From Clavaria fumosa (taxonomy: Eukaryota; Basidiomycota; Agaricomycetes; Agaricales; Clavariaceae): a stretch of 64,000 bases of DNA. The stretch is from positions 3,286,001 to 3,350,000 of the forward strand of contig OX637797.1 in NCBI GenBank assembly GCA_951802425.1. Reading direction: 5' to 3'. Shown here piece by piece: positions 32,618-43,966 of this stretch (the stretch's first letter is position 1; each line of letters opens with the position of its first letter). Under the pieces are notes generated by a model that saw only the letters and a list, made by a program, of their open reading frames with translations, was not told the origin of the DNA and made no database searches. Both the position numbers and the translations under genes were made by a program.

Positions 32618-33235
32618 CTAATTAGGGATTCCAACAACCAAGGCTGGGACTCCTAATCTTAATTATCCCCTCACACATCTCAAAGACCCTTACATCATTC
32701 TAATTAAGGATTCCAACAACCAAGGCTAGGAGGCCTAAAGCTAATTATACCTCCAGACATCTTATAGACCCTTACATACTTCTAATTAAGGATTCCAACA
32801 ACCAAGGCTAGGAAGCCTAATCCTAATTATACTTCCAGACATCTAATAGACCCTTACATACTTCTAATTAAGGATTCCAACAACCAAGGCTAGGAGGCCT
32901 AAAGCCAATTATACTTCCAGACATCTTATTGACCCTGACATACTTCTAATTAAGGATTCCAACAACCAAGGCTAGGAAGCCTAATCCTAATTATACTTCC
33001 AGACATCTTACATACTTCTAATTAAGAATTCCAATGACCAAGGCCAGGAGGCATAATTCTAATTATGCCCCTACAATATCTTAAAAACCCTTATATACTT
33101 CTAATTAGGGATTCTAACAACCAAGGCTAGGAAGCCTAATCCTAATTATACTTCCACATATCTTATAGATCCTTACATACTTCTAATTAGGATTCCAACA
33201 ACCAAAGTTAGCATGCTTAATCCTAAATATGTCTA
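32618..33235. repeat. Subterminal tandem array of an 82-bp unit, about eight copies
   Basis: CTAATTA(A/G)GGATTCC recurs at 32618, 32700, 32782, 32863, 32946, 33018, 33101 and 33183. Each unit also holds AACCAAGGCTAGGA and CCAGACATCTTATAGACCC. It sits just inside the right end of the inserted element, where subterminal transposase-binding repeats often lie. Confidence 0.9.
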
Positions 33236-33389
33236 AATTAGTCTAATCACATTCTAATTTGGACTTATAATGCTTTTTTAGGAAAAATAGTATATTTTAG
33301 AGAGGAGGTAGCTTTATTATGACTTATTATCCTAATGCCAGCTAATAAATTACTAATTAACATAATAAGCAAGAGAGGTTTTTCCTGAT

Positions 33390-34907
33390 GCCACATCCGC
33401 AGAGGGCAGCGGGCGCCGCACTACGCCGGGCGAGAACAGCAGCGACGACTGGGACGACGGCGGGCTCGCCGTCGCGTCGCTCGGAGTCCCGCTCTGCGTG
33501 CGCGGCGTCGGCGGCGCCTCCGCCAACGCCGTCTCTTTCTGTCTGCTTTTGCTCGAGCGGACGGGTATTGGGTCAACGGGCTTGAGTACGCTTTTCAAGA
33601 CTTGTCGGGACCCGGCTTGCACAATCCCGAGGTACCTGAAAGAAGATGGATGCAGCGATTAGAGCCTCGGCACTCAACAAATGGGTGCAGGGAATGTGGA
33701 GTGCTTACTTAGCCTGACCGTGTATACCCGCAGCATCAGCGCCGTAAAGACAGCAGGCGTAAGCGAAGATAATTCTCCCGGGCCGGCCTGCGAAGACTCT
33801 GCAGTGAGGAGGGAAGAAAAAGTCAGTATCTTTTTCTGGATGTTAAAGCAGCTGCACACTCACGGTCCGGCCGATGCTTCAGTACTTGACCAAGTCGAGG
33901 GGATTCTTCTCACGCATGCCGTAGTGCATCGTCGATAAGTGCACAATGACGTCATCTGGCGTGAGGGACGCGACGCTGGCCGCACGGCTGGAGAAGGGCA
34001 ACTGCGGCGACGATGCACACACCTTGGCCACCTCGAGGATGAGGTCAGGCGTGATGTGCGCCTTGCAGATATCGCGCAGGTGCCGCCCTAAGACCTTGTA
34101 GTCGACGTATTTGTAAAGGTCCCGCGAACGCAGACGTTCGAAGAGCACCCAGAATGCACTCGGCTCCTAAAAATGATGTCGCTGTGATAGCGATGGGGGG
34201 GAAACTCGTATCAGCGTGGCCAATGACAAGTGACGCGGGCAGAGCGGATGAGTCTGGATGACGACGGTGGCGCCATAAGATCTGGGACCAGAAAAGCATG
34301 CAGACTCAAAGAAGGAAAACAGACCGTGACATGGATATATTGGTCTTCTCGCGAATGGCATGCATATCTCTCGCGAGATAATCAAACCTTCGAACAAAAA
34401 AATGCAAGTAAAACAAGCGTCGAGTACCAGAAAGCCCAAAGACCTCACTTGTCGACGTCGATCTCATTGCGCTTCTTCGCGACGATCTCAATCAGGAACG
34501 CCGTCTCCTTGTGGCCGCAGCACTCCGGGATGCACACGATGAGCGCCTTGACGAACAGCGCGTCGGCGCCGCTCATCTGGACCGTGTTGTCTAAGCGCAA
34601 GTAACCGAACATCATTTCCGACGCGTCTCCGTGCCTCCACTTCTTCCCTGGACTGTGACAAACAAGAAAAAAAGAGGGTCCTGTGAGCGGCGCGTACGGA
34701 GGCAGTGGTGTGGGGGAGGGAGGAAGCACACAGGGCCAGGAGGTTGAAGAGGCAGCCCAAGACGTGGCTCCACGGCCGTGGCCGAAGTCGTGGCAGAGCC
34801 CCGCGAGCTCGACACACTCGACGTCGGGCTCCGTGGTGCCCAGCTCAGGCTCCGCTGCAGGTGCTCGTCGACCTGCGAGCCGCGTCTTCAAGCACAGTGG
34901 TATAGAC
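33390..34907 (-). pseudogene. SAMHD1-like pseudogene, main part
   Basis: Homologous to exons of the intact gene at 38897-41493. Recognisable pieces are [62 protein letters not shown]-like text, [21 protein letters not shown] and LMLRVYT. It is disabled in several ways. One base is lost just after CHDFGHG, shifting the frame. About 330 bp corresponding to 40010-40340 of the intact gene (the [15 protein letters not shown] exon) are deleted near 34225. The 5.1-kb element interrupts the last exon. The 5' third including HNRFEH is absent and replaced by unrelated PPR-like sequence at 34908. Confidence 0.88.
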
Positions 34908-35372
34908 AGTGGCCAGGTCATGGCGGGGATAATTCCACCGCGCATACGAGCGTTCTCTCGGATCGAGGCATGCTCCTTAACGAGCGAGAAGTCCAAAGCA
35001 GACACCCAGTGCGCCGGACGGGCATCGAGATATATATCGATGAGCTTCTCGACAAATTCAACGTCATAATGATGTTCTGTCAGGATGGCAATGACCTGGG
35101 CGCAGACAAACGTCGTCGACATCCCATCTCGGAAAGCGACTCGTGAACTGTTTGACGGGGTCGTCAGACGCAATAGTGGTGTTAACGACAGTCACGGCGA
35201 GCATCTTGCTGCGAAGTTGCGCCGAGGGCTCCAATTTCTCCCCAATCATCCGCCGATAGACAGAGTGGGCATCAGCCCATTGCCTACATTTTAGTAATTC
35301 GGCGATGAATTTTTCGTATGCGACATTGCGGCAGGAAAGACGACGAAATGGCTCGGAATCAAGGCATGGGCA
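34908..35372 (-). pseudogene. PPR-like gene fragment fused to the SAMHD1-like pseudogene
   Basis: The minus-strand frame reads EKFIAELLKCRQWADAHSVY then RRMIGEKLEPSAQLRSKM, the helix-pair style of fungal pentatricopeptide-repeat proteins, which act on RNA in mitochondria. After a frame change it continues VIAILTEHHYDVEFVEKLID and SALDFSLVKEHASIRENARM and then runs directly into SAMHD1-like sequence. No other copy is in the window. It is a fragment without start, targeting signal or stop. Assignment as PPR is moderate. Confidence 0.45.
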
Positions 35373-36170
35373 CGATCGCTTGCAACATATTGGGTTGGGT
35401 GCTTGTTTTGCATGCCTGATGGCTCGCTTGACGGTGTAAAAGGCACGACTTATCTGGGTGAGTAGTACGCACGCATCGCATCTGCTTCCGCGATGGCTGT
35501 AGTTTCAAATTGAAAGGAGAAAGCTCGAGCCAAGGCAATATTGAGACGGTGATATGTATTCTTCGAAAGGAATGCATTCAACTCGTGACGCGTGACGAGT
35601 CACCGCTGACGTCCATCACTGTTGACAAGGTAGGGCCTCGCTCCGCTCCGGCCTTATGTAATATTTTCCAAAAATTATGTAATCTTAAGGACTTTTTGGT
35701 TCGTTTTACTCTGACCTCTGCACACCACTCTCCAACATGTCTGCTGTACTCGAGCCCGGGAACGCAGATCATGGTTATTTCAATTCTTATAATTTCAGCC
35801 CACTCTGGCTATCTGGGGTCAGTGAAGGTGTGACGATTACAACGTAGAAAAGTCCCACTCCCCATAGTCTTTGAACGGTCTATGGTGAGTGATACGTTGG
35901 ATTGGATTATACACGAATCCTCATTTCCCCACTTTTAGTAGAGCTGACCATTTGAGGAGTGCCAGAGGCGATTCTAGAGGATTTTCGTTGACGTTTCAGA
36001 TGAGCACCGGGACCTTCGCTCTACCGCACCTCCTGGCACCTCCCGACATATACCTCTGACGTTGTCTGGCTCGCGGCATCTAGCGCGTGACATTCCTCTG
36101 ACGTTGCCTCGCTCGTCAACAGGCCCCCCTGCTCTCCATCACGCCAGACGGTATTTCTGACGTTTATCAT
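35373..36170. other. Intergenic, possible transposon remnant
   Basis: No gene recognised. The motif CTCTGACGTT recurs at about 36055 and 36095, and CCATAG(N)13CTATGG-like symmetry occurs near 35860-35885, which might be a terminal hairpin of the helicase-bearing remnant to the right. Confidence 0.35.
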
Positions 36171-36174
36171 TCAT

Positions 36175-36460
36175 TTACAGTAGTGATTCTGAATACGTTA
36201 CATTTCTGGTATGGGTCATACCACTCTGTAATCTGATTTTCAATTGCTTACGGTTTTTTACCCGTGATAGTGCTGTATACAACTGACCATGTGAAAATGC
36301 TGGGCGAGTGAGGTCGATTCCCAGAGTCATCAGCATCAGTCCTTGGCAGCTGTTGAAAGTCGTCACATATGCGGGTGCGAGTGGAAACTGTCTTCGGCAA
36401 AGTGTGTACGCAGTCGCTGAGACGTATACCGAACGGAGACGAATGACGCTTAAATAAGCG
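36175..36460 (-). pseudogene. PIF1-type helicase C-terminal fragment (Helitron-like)
   Basis: The frame RRQFPLAPAYVTTFNSCQGL, then LMTLGIDLTRPAFSHGQLYT and ALSRVKNRKQLKI, matches the last conserved motifs of PIF1-family helicases, including the form found in Helitron RepHel proteins. Only about 90 residues remain and nothing upstream resembles helicase, so it is a remnant. The usual lysine of the NKSQG motif is Cys here (NSCQG), further suggesting decay. Confidence 0.75.
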
Positions 36461-37006
36461 ATGAACCGTGACTTCCTACATGTGACTCAGTAGAGCTAAT
36501 CCGCTTACGTACTTTCCCATGCCGAGGCGGTGGCAGCCGCTTACGTAGTTTTTCCATGCCGACGCAGTGGCTGAGACGTAAATAAGACCAAAAGACATCT
36601 GCTTAATATACGAGTGATGTCACGCCACACTAAATCACACTATTTACATCCTCACCCTGCACATCCGCATCACCAAAATCCATGTACCCCACGTACAACC
36701 GCGTCTTTGCCCTAGCCACATGTTGCGGTATATAAATGCTGATTCAAAAAAACAAAAAAAAACAAAAAGTTGATGTCATGGCATCCCTTGCAAGGGGTAT
36801 TGTTTTACACAGCCTGAGCAACCATGCATCAAACTCCTCCTCTTGAGTTACACACTAATACAAAGTGGCAACTGTCACTTTGACACTCACACTCACTTTG
36901 ACACTTGCCTCAAACTACCCCCATCCCAACATGCCAAGACTCATCACTAACCACACAGTACATATAGTGCTAGTCTCTTGATAACTTCTCTTACTTCTGA
37001 ACTACC

Positions 37007-38345
37007 ATGTCACTTCGCATCTTCTCTTCGAATACCAACCTTAACGATCCCCAGGCTTTCCTCCAGTGCAGAACCTTTAACGATGTTTCCAACTCGATAG
37101 CCGAGCCAGAAAGACTCCCTGCCGTTGGAACCTTTCCATCTATTGCGTCTATTGCCAAACATCCAACAGGGAATATTGTGTAGTAAGTTCATCGCCCTAA
37201 TCTGAAAGGCCATGAGCCTAATTTCAGCAGTGCCACCGAAAGAACCAACCTGCACACCATTCATGTTGGTTCGGGTTGCCAACTATCCGAAGGAACTCCA
37301 GAAACGCTGCCACCCATTGCCGGCGATTCAAGTTGGTGGCTTGCGGTTGCACAAGATAAACTTGTGACTGTGATGGTTAGTCATTTGGGCATGGAATCAC
37401 GAATATCACTAATGTCTCAATGCCTATCCCTACCAGTCACGTGCGGTCACGTACAACGATCCCAGCCAGCCACCTGGCATGAATGGGGTCATGAGTTACA
37501 TCTATCCATTAAACCCGGATGGATCAGCTGTACTTGACGTAACTCCCCCAACCCTAGACTTTCAAACGGCACCCTGCGCTGATCAGTCGAACTGCAAATG
37601 GGTTGCCAAGGAAATTTTAATTGATGGCTCGCATGTCTATGTGCCTGGCCGGTACTATACAGGTCCTAGTGCCCCTTATGCAAATCCTGGCTCCAATGAA
37701 CGGTTCTTTCTCCAACACCTGGATTTGGCAAGCGCTGACCCAAAGTGGATAAATGAAGAAAGTCATGGACGTTTCGAAATCGCTGTGCATAGTGAGTTAC
37801 TTTCTGCCCAATCAGGAGAAAAATTTGTGTACAAATCTGATGTATGCTACGCAGGCAATCTTGTTTTCTACCTCGACACTAATCTGAACAAGCTTTATGT
37901 CCACCCCCCGCCGAATCCAGCGGGTGACCATACCAGTGATACCGCCCATGCGTTCGAGGTCCCTGGTGGGCGCAAACCAGCCAAGATTGCCATTCGACCT
38001 TCACCCAATGGCGGTGATGACATAGACATTTACATTGGTTGTTCTTCTTCGCCTGACATGGACGATGTACCTTCTATGGTCCGAAAGTTTCAGTATACCC
38101 TTGGGACAAGGACACTCTCTTCGGCCTTTTCAGATGTTACATTGGAATCAGGGACACGGTTCCTGTACCAAATGTTATTTGACAAGAAAGGAAACAACCT
38201 TCTTGTATTTTATGCCAATCTCAATTTCTTTCAACAGAGGATATGGAAGGTGGCAGGTGGCCCAATTGAGCCATTTGGGAATAGTGCAGGATGGGGTGTG
38301 GATCATGATAAACCGCGGCCGGACAGTCTTCTTTGGCTTGATTAG
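37007..38345 (+). CDS. Unrecognised three-exon gene, 410 residues
   Basis: Exons 37007-37182, 37228-37375 and 37437-38345 join in frame through a 45-nt intron (GTAAGT...TTTCAG) and a 61-nt intron (GTTAGT...ACCAG). The start MSLRIFSSNTNLNDPQ has ACC before the ATG. There is no signal peptide or membrane segment. The protein has repeated short beta-like segments with Gly/Pro turns and aromatic residues (GDSSWWLAVAQDKLVTV, YAGNLVFYLDTNLNKLYV, GNNLLVFYANLNFFQQRIW), suggesting a beta-propeller-like or lectin-like fold. That is inference from pattern. I do not recognise the family. It stands alone between transposon debris and the SAMHD1-like gene, and appears intact. Confidence 0.75.
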
Positions 38346-38896
38346 TTTGTAGTTAGTCTGACACATTTCAGTCTGGTTACTGCATGTGACTATAGCCATC
38401 TTTGTGTGACGAGCTGATGATGTCAATGGTGGTTGCCATGGTATGTCACCACCTAATACCTGTACTGCCCTCTGGGTATGAAAGAGGATAATTCCACTGC
38501 AATCCTCTCATCATGCATCATGCGCTTTGGTCATCACTTGGTCTAGTTCCTTCCTAGATTGACTCTTTGTTCGATTGCCCTGAGCTGCCTTGCCTTCCAT
38601 TGTCGATCCAGCACAGCTTTGAGGATCAAATGATCCAATAAGCTGGTGTGATGCACCATGTTAAGTAACACTTACTCTAACATCCAGACTAGCCAGGTAA
38701 AGCTCACCTGGGGTATACTACAATCTTGGAAAGCTGCAGTGGAAGTGGTCGCACTTGGACATTTTTGCCATCAGCCGGTGCTACTGCCTTCTGCGGTCAT
38801 GTCAGGAGACAGCAAACGAAGATAAAATATAAGAAGCAGCTTATCTACAGGTCTTACTGTATACCGTGTAATATTTAACACAACGTTTTCTTGATC
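38346..38896. other. Convergent intergenic region
   Basis: It lies between the stop of the 410-residue gene and the stop of the SAMHD1-like gene. No gene or repeat recognised. The duplicated block shared with 27.99 kb begins near 38878. Confidence 0.5.
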
Positions 38897-40814
38897 TCAA
38901 TCCTTCTTCCGCTTCCTGGCCCTCTCCTCACCTCCATCCGGGGCATGTCCACCTCGTATCACATCCCTCTCCCCGCCTTTTCCTCCTCCAGCACTAGCAC
39001 CAGCTTCACCAGCAGCACTCAGGACCTGTCCCCGCCCCCGCGTCCGAGCCCGATGCATCGGCGACGTCGGCACGAAATTCACCGGCACCGTCGTGAACGT
39101 GTTGTCCCTGCTGAGCGGGGACGGCGCCCGCCCCACATCCGCAGAGGGCAGCGGACGCTGCACCGTGCCGGACGAGAACGGCAGCGACGGCTGGGACGAC
39201 GGCGGGCTCGCCGTCGCGTCGCTCAGAGTCCCGCTCTGTGTGCGCGGCGTCGGCGGCGCCTCCGCCGGCGCCGTCTCTCTCTGTCTGCTTTTGCTCGGGC
39301 TGGCGGGTGTTGGGTCGGCGGGGTCGGGCATGCTCTTCAGGACTTGTCGGAAGCCGGCTTGCACAATCCCGAAGTACCTGAGGGAACGCCGCAGATGGAT
39401 GCAGCGATTAGGGACAAATGGGTGCAGGGAATGTAGAGTGCTTACTTAGCCTGACGTGTGTACACCCGCAGCATCAGTTCCGCAAAGACAGCGGGCATAA
39501 GCGAGGATATGTCTCCCGGGCCGGCCTGCGAAGCCTCTGAAGCGAAGGGGGGAGGAAGAAAAAGTCAGTATCTCGTTCTGGACATTTAAAGCAGCTGCAC
39601 ACTCACGGTCCGGCCGATGCTTCGAGTAAAACTTGACCGAGTCGAGGGGATTCTTCTCACGCATGCCGTAGTGCATCGTTGATATATGCACGATGACGTC
39701 ATCTGACATGAGGGACGCGACGCTGGCCGGGACACGGTCCGCACGGCTGGAAAAGGACAACTGCGGCGACGGTGACGACGGCGACGATGCCCATGCCTTT
39801 GCCGCCTCGACGATGCGGTCGGGCGTGATATGCGCCTTGCAGATGTCGCGCAGGTGCCACCCTACGACCTTGTAGTCGACGTATTTGTAGAGGTCCCGCG
39901 AACGCAGGCGTTCGAAGAGCGCGCGGGATGCACTCAGCTCCTGGAAAGGGCATCATTGTGATAGCGGTGGGGGGGGAGAATCGTATCAGCGTGGCTAACG
40001 ACAAGCGGGGGATGAAGAAAGCGTTACGGGGTCTGTGCTGCTCTCGATGCGGCCCAGGATCTCGTCCGTGAGGTAGAGGTATTGCTCCGGCTTGTTGATC
40101 CGTTCCGCTAGTTTCAGAAAGGGCTCGGCCTTGAGCAGCCCGTCGGTGATCATGTGCGCAATGGCCATCGCTGGGTGAGGGGAGGGGGTAAATGCGCCGG
40201 CAGAAGCAGCGCCACGCGACAGGGAGGGTACGCACATGTTTTATGGTTGTATATGCGCTTGTGCAGGCTGAAGCGCGTGTAGAACAGCTCGTATATTTGG
40301 TTAGCGTCCTTGATGTCATAGCATATCTGGTTGTCGATGACACGGGCAGAGCGGATGAGTCTGGGTGAGGACGGTGGCGCCATAAGCTCTGGGACCAGAA
40401 AAGCATGTAGACTCAAAGAAGGAAAACAGACCGCGACATGGATATATTGATCTTCTCGCCAATGGCATGCGTATCTCTCGCGATATAATCAAACCTTCGA
40501 ACAAAAAGATGCAAGTCAGAAAAAAAAGGTCCAGTGCCAGAAAGGGACAAGCCAAAGACCTCACTTGTCGACGTCGATCCCATTGCGCTTGTTCGCGACG
40601 ATCTCGAACAGGAACGCCTTCTCCTTGTGGCCGCAGCGCTCCGGGCTGCCCACAATGAGCGCCTTGACGAACAGCGCGTCGGCGTCGCTCATCTGGACCG
40701 CGTTGTCTAGGCGCAGGTAGTCGAACATCATCTCCGACGCGTCTTCGTGCCTCCATTTCTTCCCCGGACTGTGACAGACAAGAAAAAAAAGAGGGTGCTG
40801 TCAGCGGCGCGCAT

Positions 40815-40845
<31 letters not shown>

Positions 40846-41493
40846 GGTGGGGTGAGAAGGAGCGCACAGGGCCAGGGGGATGAAGAGGCAGTCCCAGACG
40901 TGGCTCCACGGGCCGTGGCCGAGGTCGTGGCAGAGCCCCGCGAGCTCGACACACTCGACGTCGCGCTCCGTGATGCCCAGCTCGGGCTGGCTACGCTGCA
41001 GGTGCTCGACCTGGAGGCGCGCGAGGTGCGCGACGCCTTTGTGCGAGTATGCGTCAGCCGTTGCGGAGCGGGAATATGTATTTCTTTTGGACAGGGGGTC
41101 TCTCACCGAGACAGTGCTCGAAGCGGTTGTGCGACGCCCCGGGCCAGACGTAGTATGACACCCCGAGCTGCTTGATTGAGCGTAGGCGCTGAAATTGGCG
41201 GCTTTGGGGCGCGGGGAGAACAGGACAGATTTGGGAACAGGGATGAGGTGAAAGTCATGAAGAGGGATGATAATAATGATTAACACACGTGTCTACAAAG
41301 GCCCACGACCTGGGGTGCAGGGTGACTACACGGCTGATCAGCTTCCCGATACGGAGACACAGCGGGGGAGCCGGTACGCACTGTAGTCGTGGATAGGGTC
41401 CTTCACCGAGCGGCTGTACGCGGGGGCGTCCGAGTCAGACGAGTACGGCGTGTCGGCTTCGCCGCTGGGCGGGGGGGCGTACGCTGCGGCCAT
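38897..41493 (-). CDS. SAMHD1-like HD-domain dNTP triphosphohydrolase
   Basis: SAMHD1-family enzymes cleave dNTPs to nucleoside and triphosphate and so limit dNTP pools. The start is taken as [14 protein letters not shown] (ATG at 41493); an upstream in-frame ATG at 41571 is possible. In order: [36 protein letters not shown] (first metal His), [16 protein letters not shown] (HD pair), [31 protein letters not shown] (later Asp), [58 protein letters not shown], and a Ser/Pro/basic C-terminal tail. Clear introns include one splitting [11 protein letters not shown], one in FIPLA/LPGKKW that holds a G25 run, and one at DVDK/FDYIARD. All catalytic residues are present. A broken partial duplicate lies at 28-35 kb. 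It is divergent from ADE2. Confidence 0.88.
40815..40839 (+). repeat. Run of 25 G inside an intron
   Basis: Mononucleotide tract in the intron between FIPLAL and PGKKW of the SAMHD1-like gene, as poly-C in the transcript. The duplicate gene lacks it. The length may be a sequencing or assembly estimate. Confidence 0.85.
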
Positions 41494-41863
41494 TCTGTGC
41501 GTACGCAGGGATGAGGAGGAAGGGGTAAAACGCGCGCAGACCCTCCTTAAGGGAGAGAGTGAGTGCATCAACCACGTGACTTCTCAGGCATCTCCGGTCA
41601 GTCGCTATCAGTTCACCCTCTTCTTTTCACCGTGAAGTTGTTCTACCCCGCTCTGCAGGCACCCCTTCGCGAAGGACACTTTGCAGTATCGCACAACGCC
41701 CTTCACCGTTTCCAGTGAATATTCGTTTCATTACGTGGCCGATACACGTGACATAGGGGGGTACCATTCTAGGCGTAAGGCGCGCAGAGCAGAATCTGCC
41801 AATTTAGACGCGGCATTAGGGCCCTTTTCCTTGTCTTAGCTCCAGGCATCAATTTCAGTCCGG
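41494..41863. promoter_or_regulatory. Divergent promoter between the SAMHD1-like gene and ADE2
   Basis: 370 bp. Two CACGTGAC boxes at 41573-41580 and 41745-41752, the core bound by bHLH factors such as Cbf1/Pho4 types in fungi. The first is followed by T, giving TGACT, the core of Bas1/Gcn4-type sites. Both genes concern purine or deoxynucleotide supply, so joint control is plausible but not shown. Confidence 0.5.
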
Positions 41864-43966
41864 ATGGGTGATAGAAACAGCATAGCCTCGCCGCTCGACA
41901 AAGTGGTAGGCATCCTTGGTGCGTGTGCGTACGCCAACAAAAAATCCCTTTGCTCCATGGCGATCAGATCGATAACAACACCCCTGCGACAGATCCCCGA
42001 GCAGCGACGAGTGACGACCCCGAACTGACTGACCGGTCCTGACCAGGCGGCGGCCAGCTCGGCCGCATGCTCGCCGCCGCCGCCTCGCAGCTCAACGTGC
42101 GCGTCGTCGTGCTCGACACGGGCGCCCACGCGCCCGCCAAGCAGGTCGTCGCCCCGCGCGGCGCGCACCTCGCACACATCGACGGGTCCATCACAGACGC
42201 AGCGCCCATCCTCGCGCTCGCGCGCGCCGCCGACGTGCTCACCTTCGAGATCGAGCACGTCAACATCGACGTGCTCGAGGAGGCCGTGCGCCGCGTCGGC
42301 GCTGTGGAAGTGCACCCCGCCCCGGCGACGGTGCGGCTCATACAGGACAAGTACACGCAGAAAGGGCACCTTGCCGCGCACGGCGTGCCCGTTGTGCCCT
42401 TCCTCGCGCTCGACGACCCCGGGCGCGCGCTGGCGACGCTCGGCGGGGTGCTCGTGGTCAAGCGGCGCCGCGGCGCATACGACGGGCGCGGCAACGCAGT
42501 CGTGCACGGGCTGCTTGACGCTCGGCGCGCCATTGAGCGGCTGGGCGGCGCGGGCGCGGTGTATGCGGAGCAGAAAGTTGCATTTGAGCGGGAGGTGGCG
42601 GTGATGGTCGTGCGTAGCGCCGCTGGCGAGATGCGTTCGTACCCCGCAGTGGAGACTGTGCATCGTGACGGAGTATGTCATCTTGTGTTCGCACCGCTGC
42701 GTGGCGAGGACGCCAAGCTTGGCGCGCGCGCGCAGGCGTTGGCAGAGCGCGCAGTAGCGAGCTTAGAGGGCGCGGGTGTGTTTGGGGTGGAGATGTTCCT
42801 CATGCAAGACGGTGCGCCAATCACAACACAATCTAATGATGTCTATCTACATGCCTACAGCTGGGAATGAACCATATCTTCAGGGACGCTGTACGTAAAC
42901 GAAATCGCGCCGCGCCCGCACAACTCGGGGCATTACACGATCGAGGCGTGCGAGACGTCGCAGTTCGAGAATCACCTGCGCGCGATTCTCGGGCTCCCGC
43001 TCGGGTCGACGGCACTGCGTGTCCCCGTCGCGGCGATGCTGAACATCCTCGGGCCCGCTCCTCTCCCTTCCTCCGACGAAGACCAGGGCCCTATCATGGA
43101 CCCAGATACGGCGGCGGCGGTGCTCAGGCGCTTCGCAGAGACTGCGCTCGCCGTGCCCGGCGCGAGCGTGCACATGTATGGCAAGGACCCTGGGATGCCG
43201 GGACGCAAGATGGGCCACGTGACGCTCGTGGCGGACTGCGACGCGCAGCTGCGCGCACGGCTCCGCCCGCTGCTCGCCGCGCTGCCCTCACCCAAGGCTC
43301 CGTCGGTGGACGTTGAAGCCGAGCGGGCGCTCGAGCTCGCGCACTACGCGCCTGAACCGGGCGGGGGGCGCAAGGACGCGCATGCGCTCGTGGGGATCAT
43401 CATGGGGTCTGACTCGGACCTGGGGGTCATGGCGGAGGCGGCGAAGGTGTTGGAGAGACTGGGGGTGGCACATGAGGTGACGCTGGTGTCGGCGCACCGG
43501 ACGCCGGAGCGGCTAGCGGCGTATGCGCGCGGGGCGGCAGGGCGCGGGGTAAGGGTAATCGTGGCGGGGGCTGGGGGGGCGGCGCATTTGCCGGGGATGG
43601 TGGCGGCGATGACGCCCTTGCCAGTTGTGGGAGTGCCGGTCGGCCAGAAGGGGGGCGCGTTGGGAGGGGTAGACGCGTTGTATAGTATTGTGCAGATGCC
43701 TGTGAGTGTTTTTTTTTTAGCTAAGGTTTTTTTAGGTGGTTGGCTTGGTGCTGATGGTGGTTTTATAGCGGGGCGTCCCGGTGGCGACGGTTGCGATCAA
43801 CAACGCGGCGAATGCGGCGTTACTTGCGGTGCGCATATTGGGGGCAGGGATGCCAAGGCTGTTGGAGGCGGTGGAACGATATATGGAGGAGATGCGTGAT
43901 GAGGTGCTGGTGAAGGTGGAGCGCTTGGAAGCGGTAGGATGGGAGTCGTATCAGGCAGCAAAATAG
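41864..43966 (+). CDS. ADE2: Phosphoribosylaminoimidazole carboxylase (AIR carboxylase)
   Basis: Catalyses carboxylation of AIR to CAIR, a step of de novo purine synthesis in the cytosol. Four exons: 41864-41918, 42047-42811, 42884-43701, 43769-43966, giving 611 residues in frame. The N-terminal PurK-like ATP-grasp part shows [52 protein letters not shown] and [17 protein letters not shown]. The C-terminal PurE part shows [47 protein letters not shown] and [20 protein letters not shown]. All the motifs expected for both halves are there. Fungal ADE2 proteins are about 560-620 residues, so length is normal. GC is high. Loss of ADE2 classically causes red pigment in yeasts. Confidence 0.97.

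Larger units (their letters stand above)
28255..33389. mobile_element. 5.1-kb non-autonomous inverted-repeat element inside the SAMHD1-like pseudogene
   Basis: The ends are inverted repeats: ATCTGGAAAAACCTCTCT at 28255-28272 and its complement at 33372-33389 with one mismatch in 18. The gene copy at 38.9 kb is continuous across this point, so this is an insertion. The target duplication is not clear (at most 2-3 bp). Next to both ends are AT-rich stretches dense in CTAATTA (28273-28690 and 32600-33370). The centre holds CTGGTC, CCG/GTT and CAG arrays and a likely captured gene piece. No transposase frame is seen, so it would need help in trans. Superfamily not assigned. Confidence 0.75.

Noticed and set aside
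41836..43295. Long minus-strand frames opposite ADE2
   Set aside because: ADE2 on the plus strand is unmistakable and its high third-position GC removes stops from the other strand.
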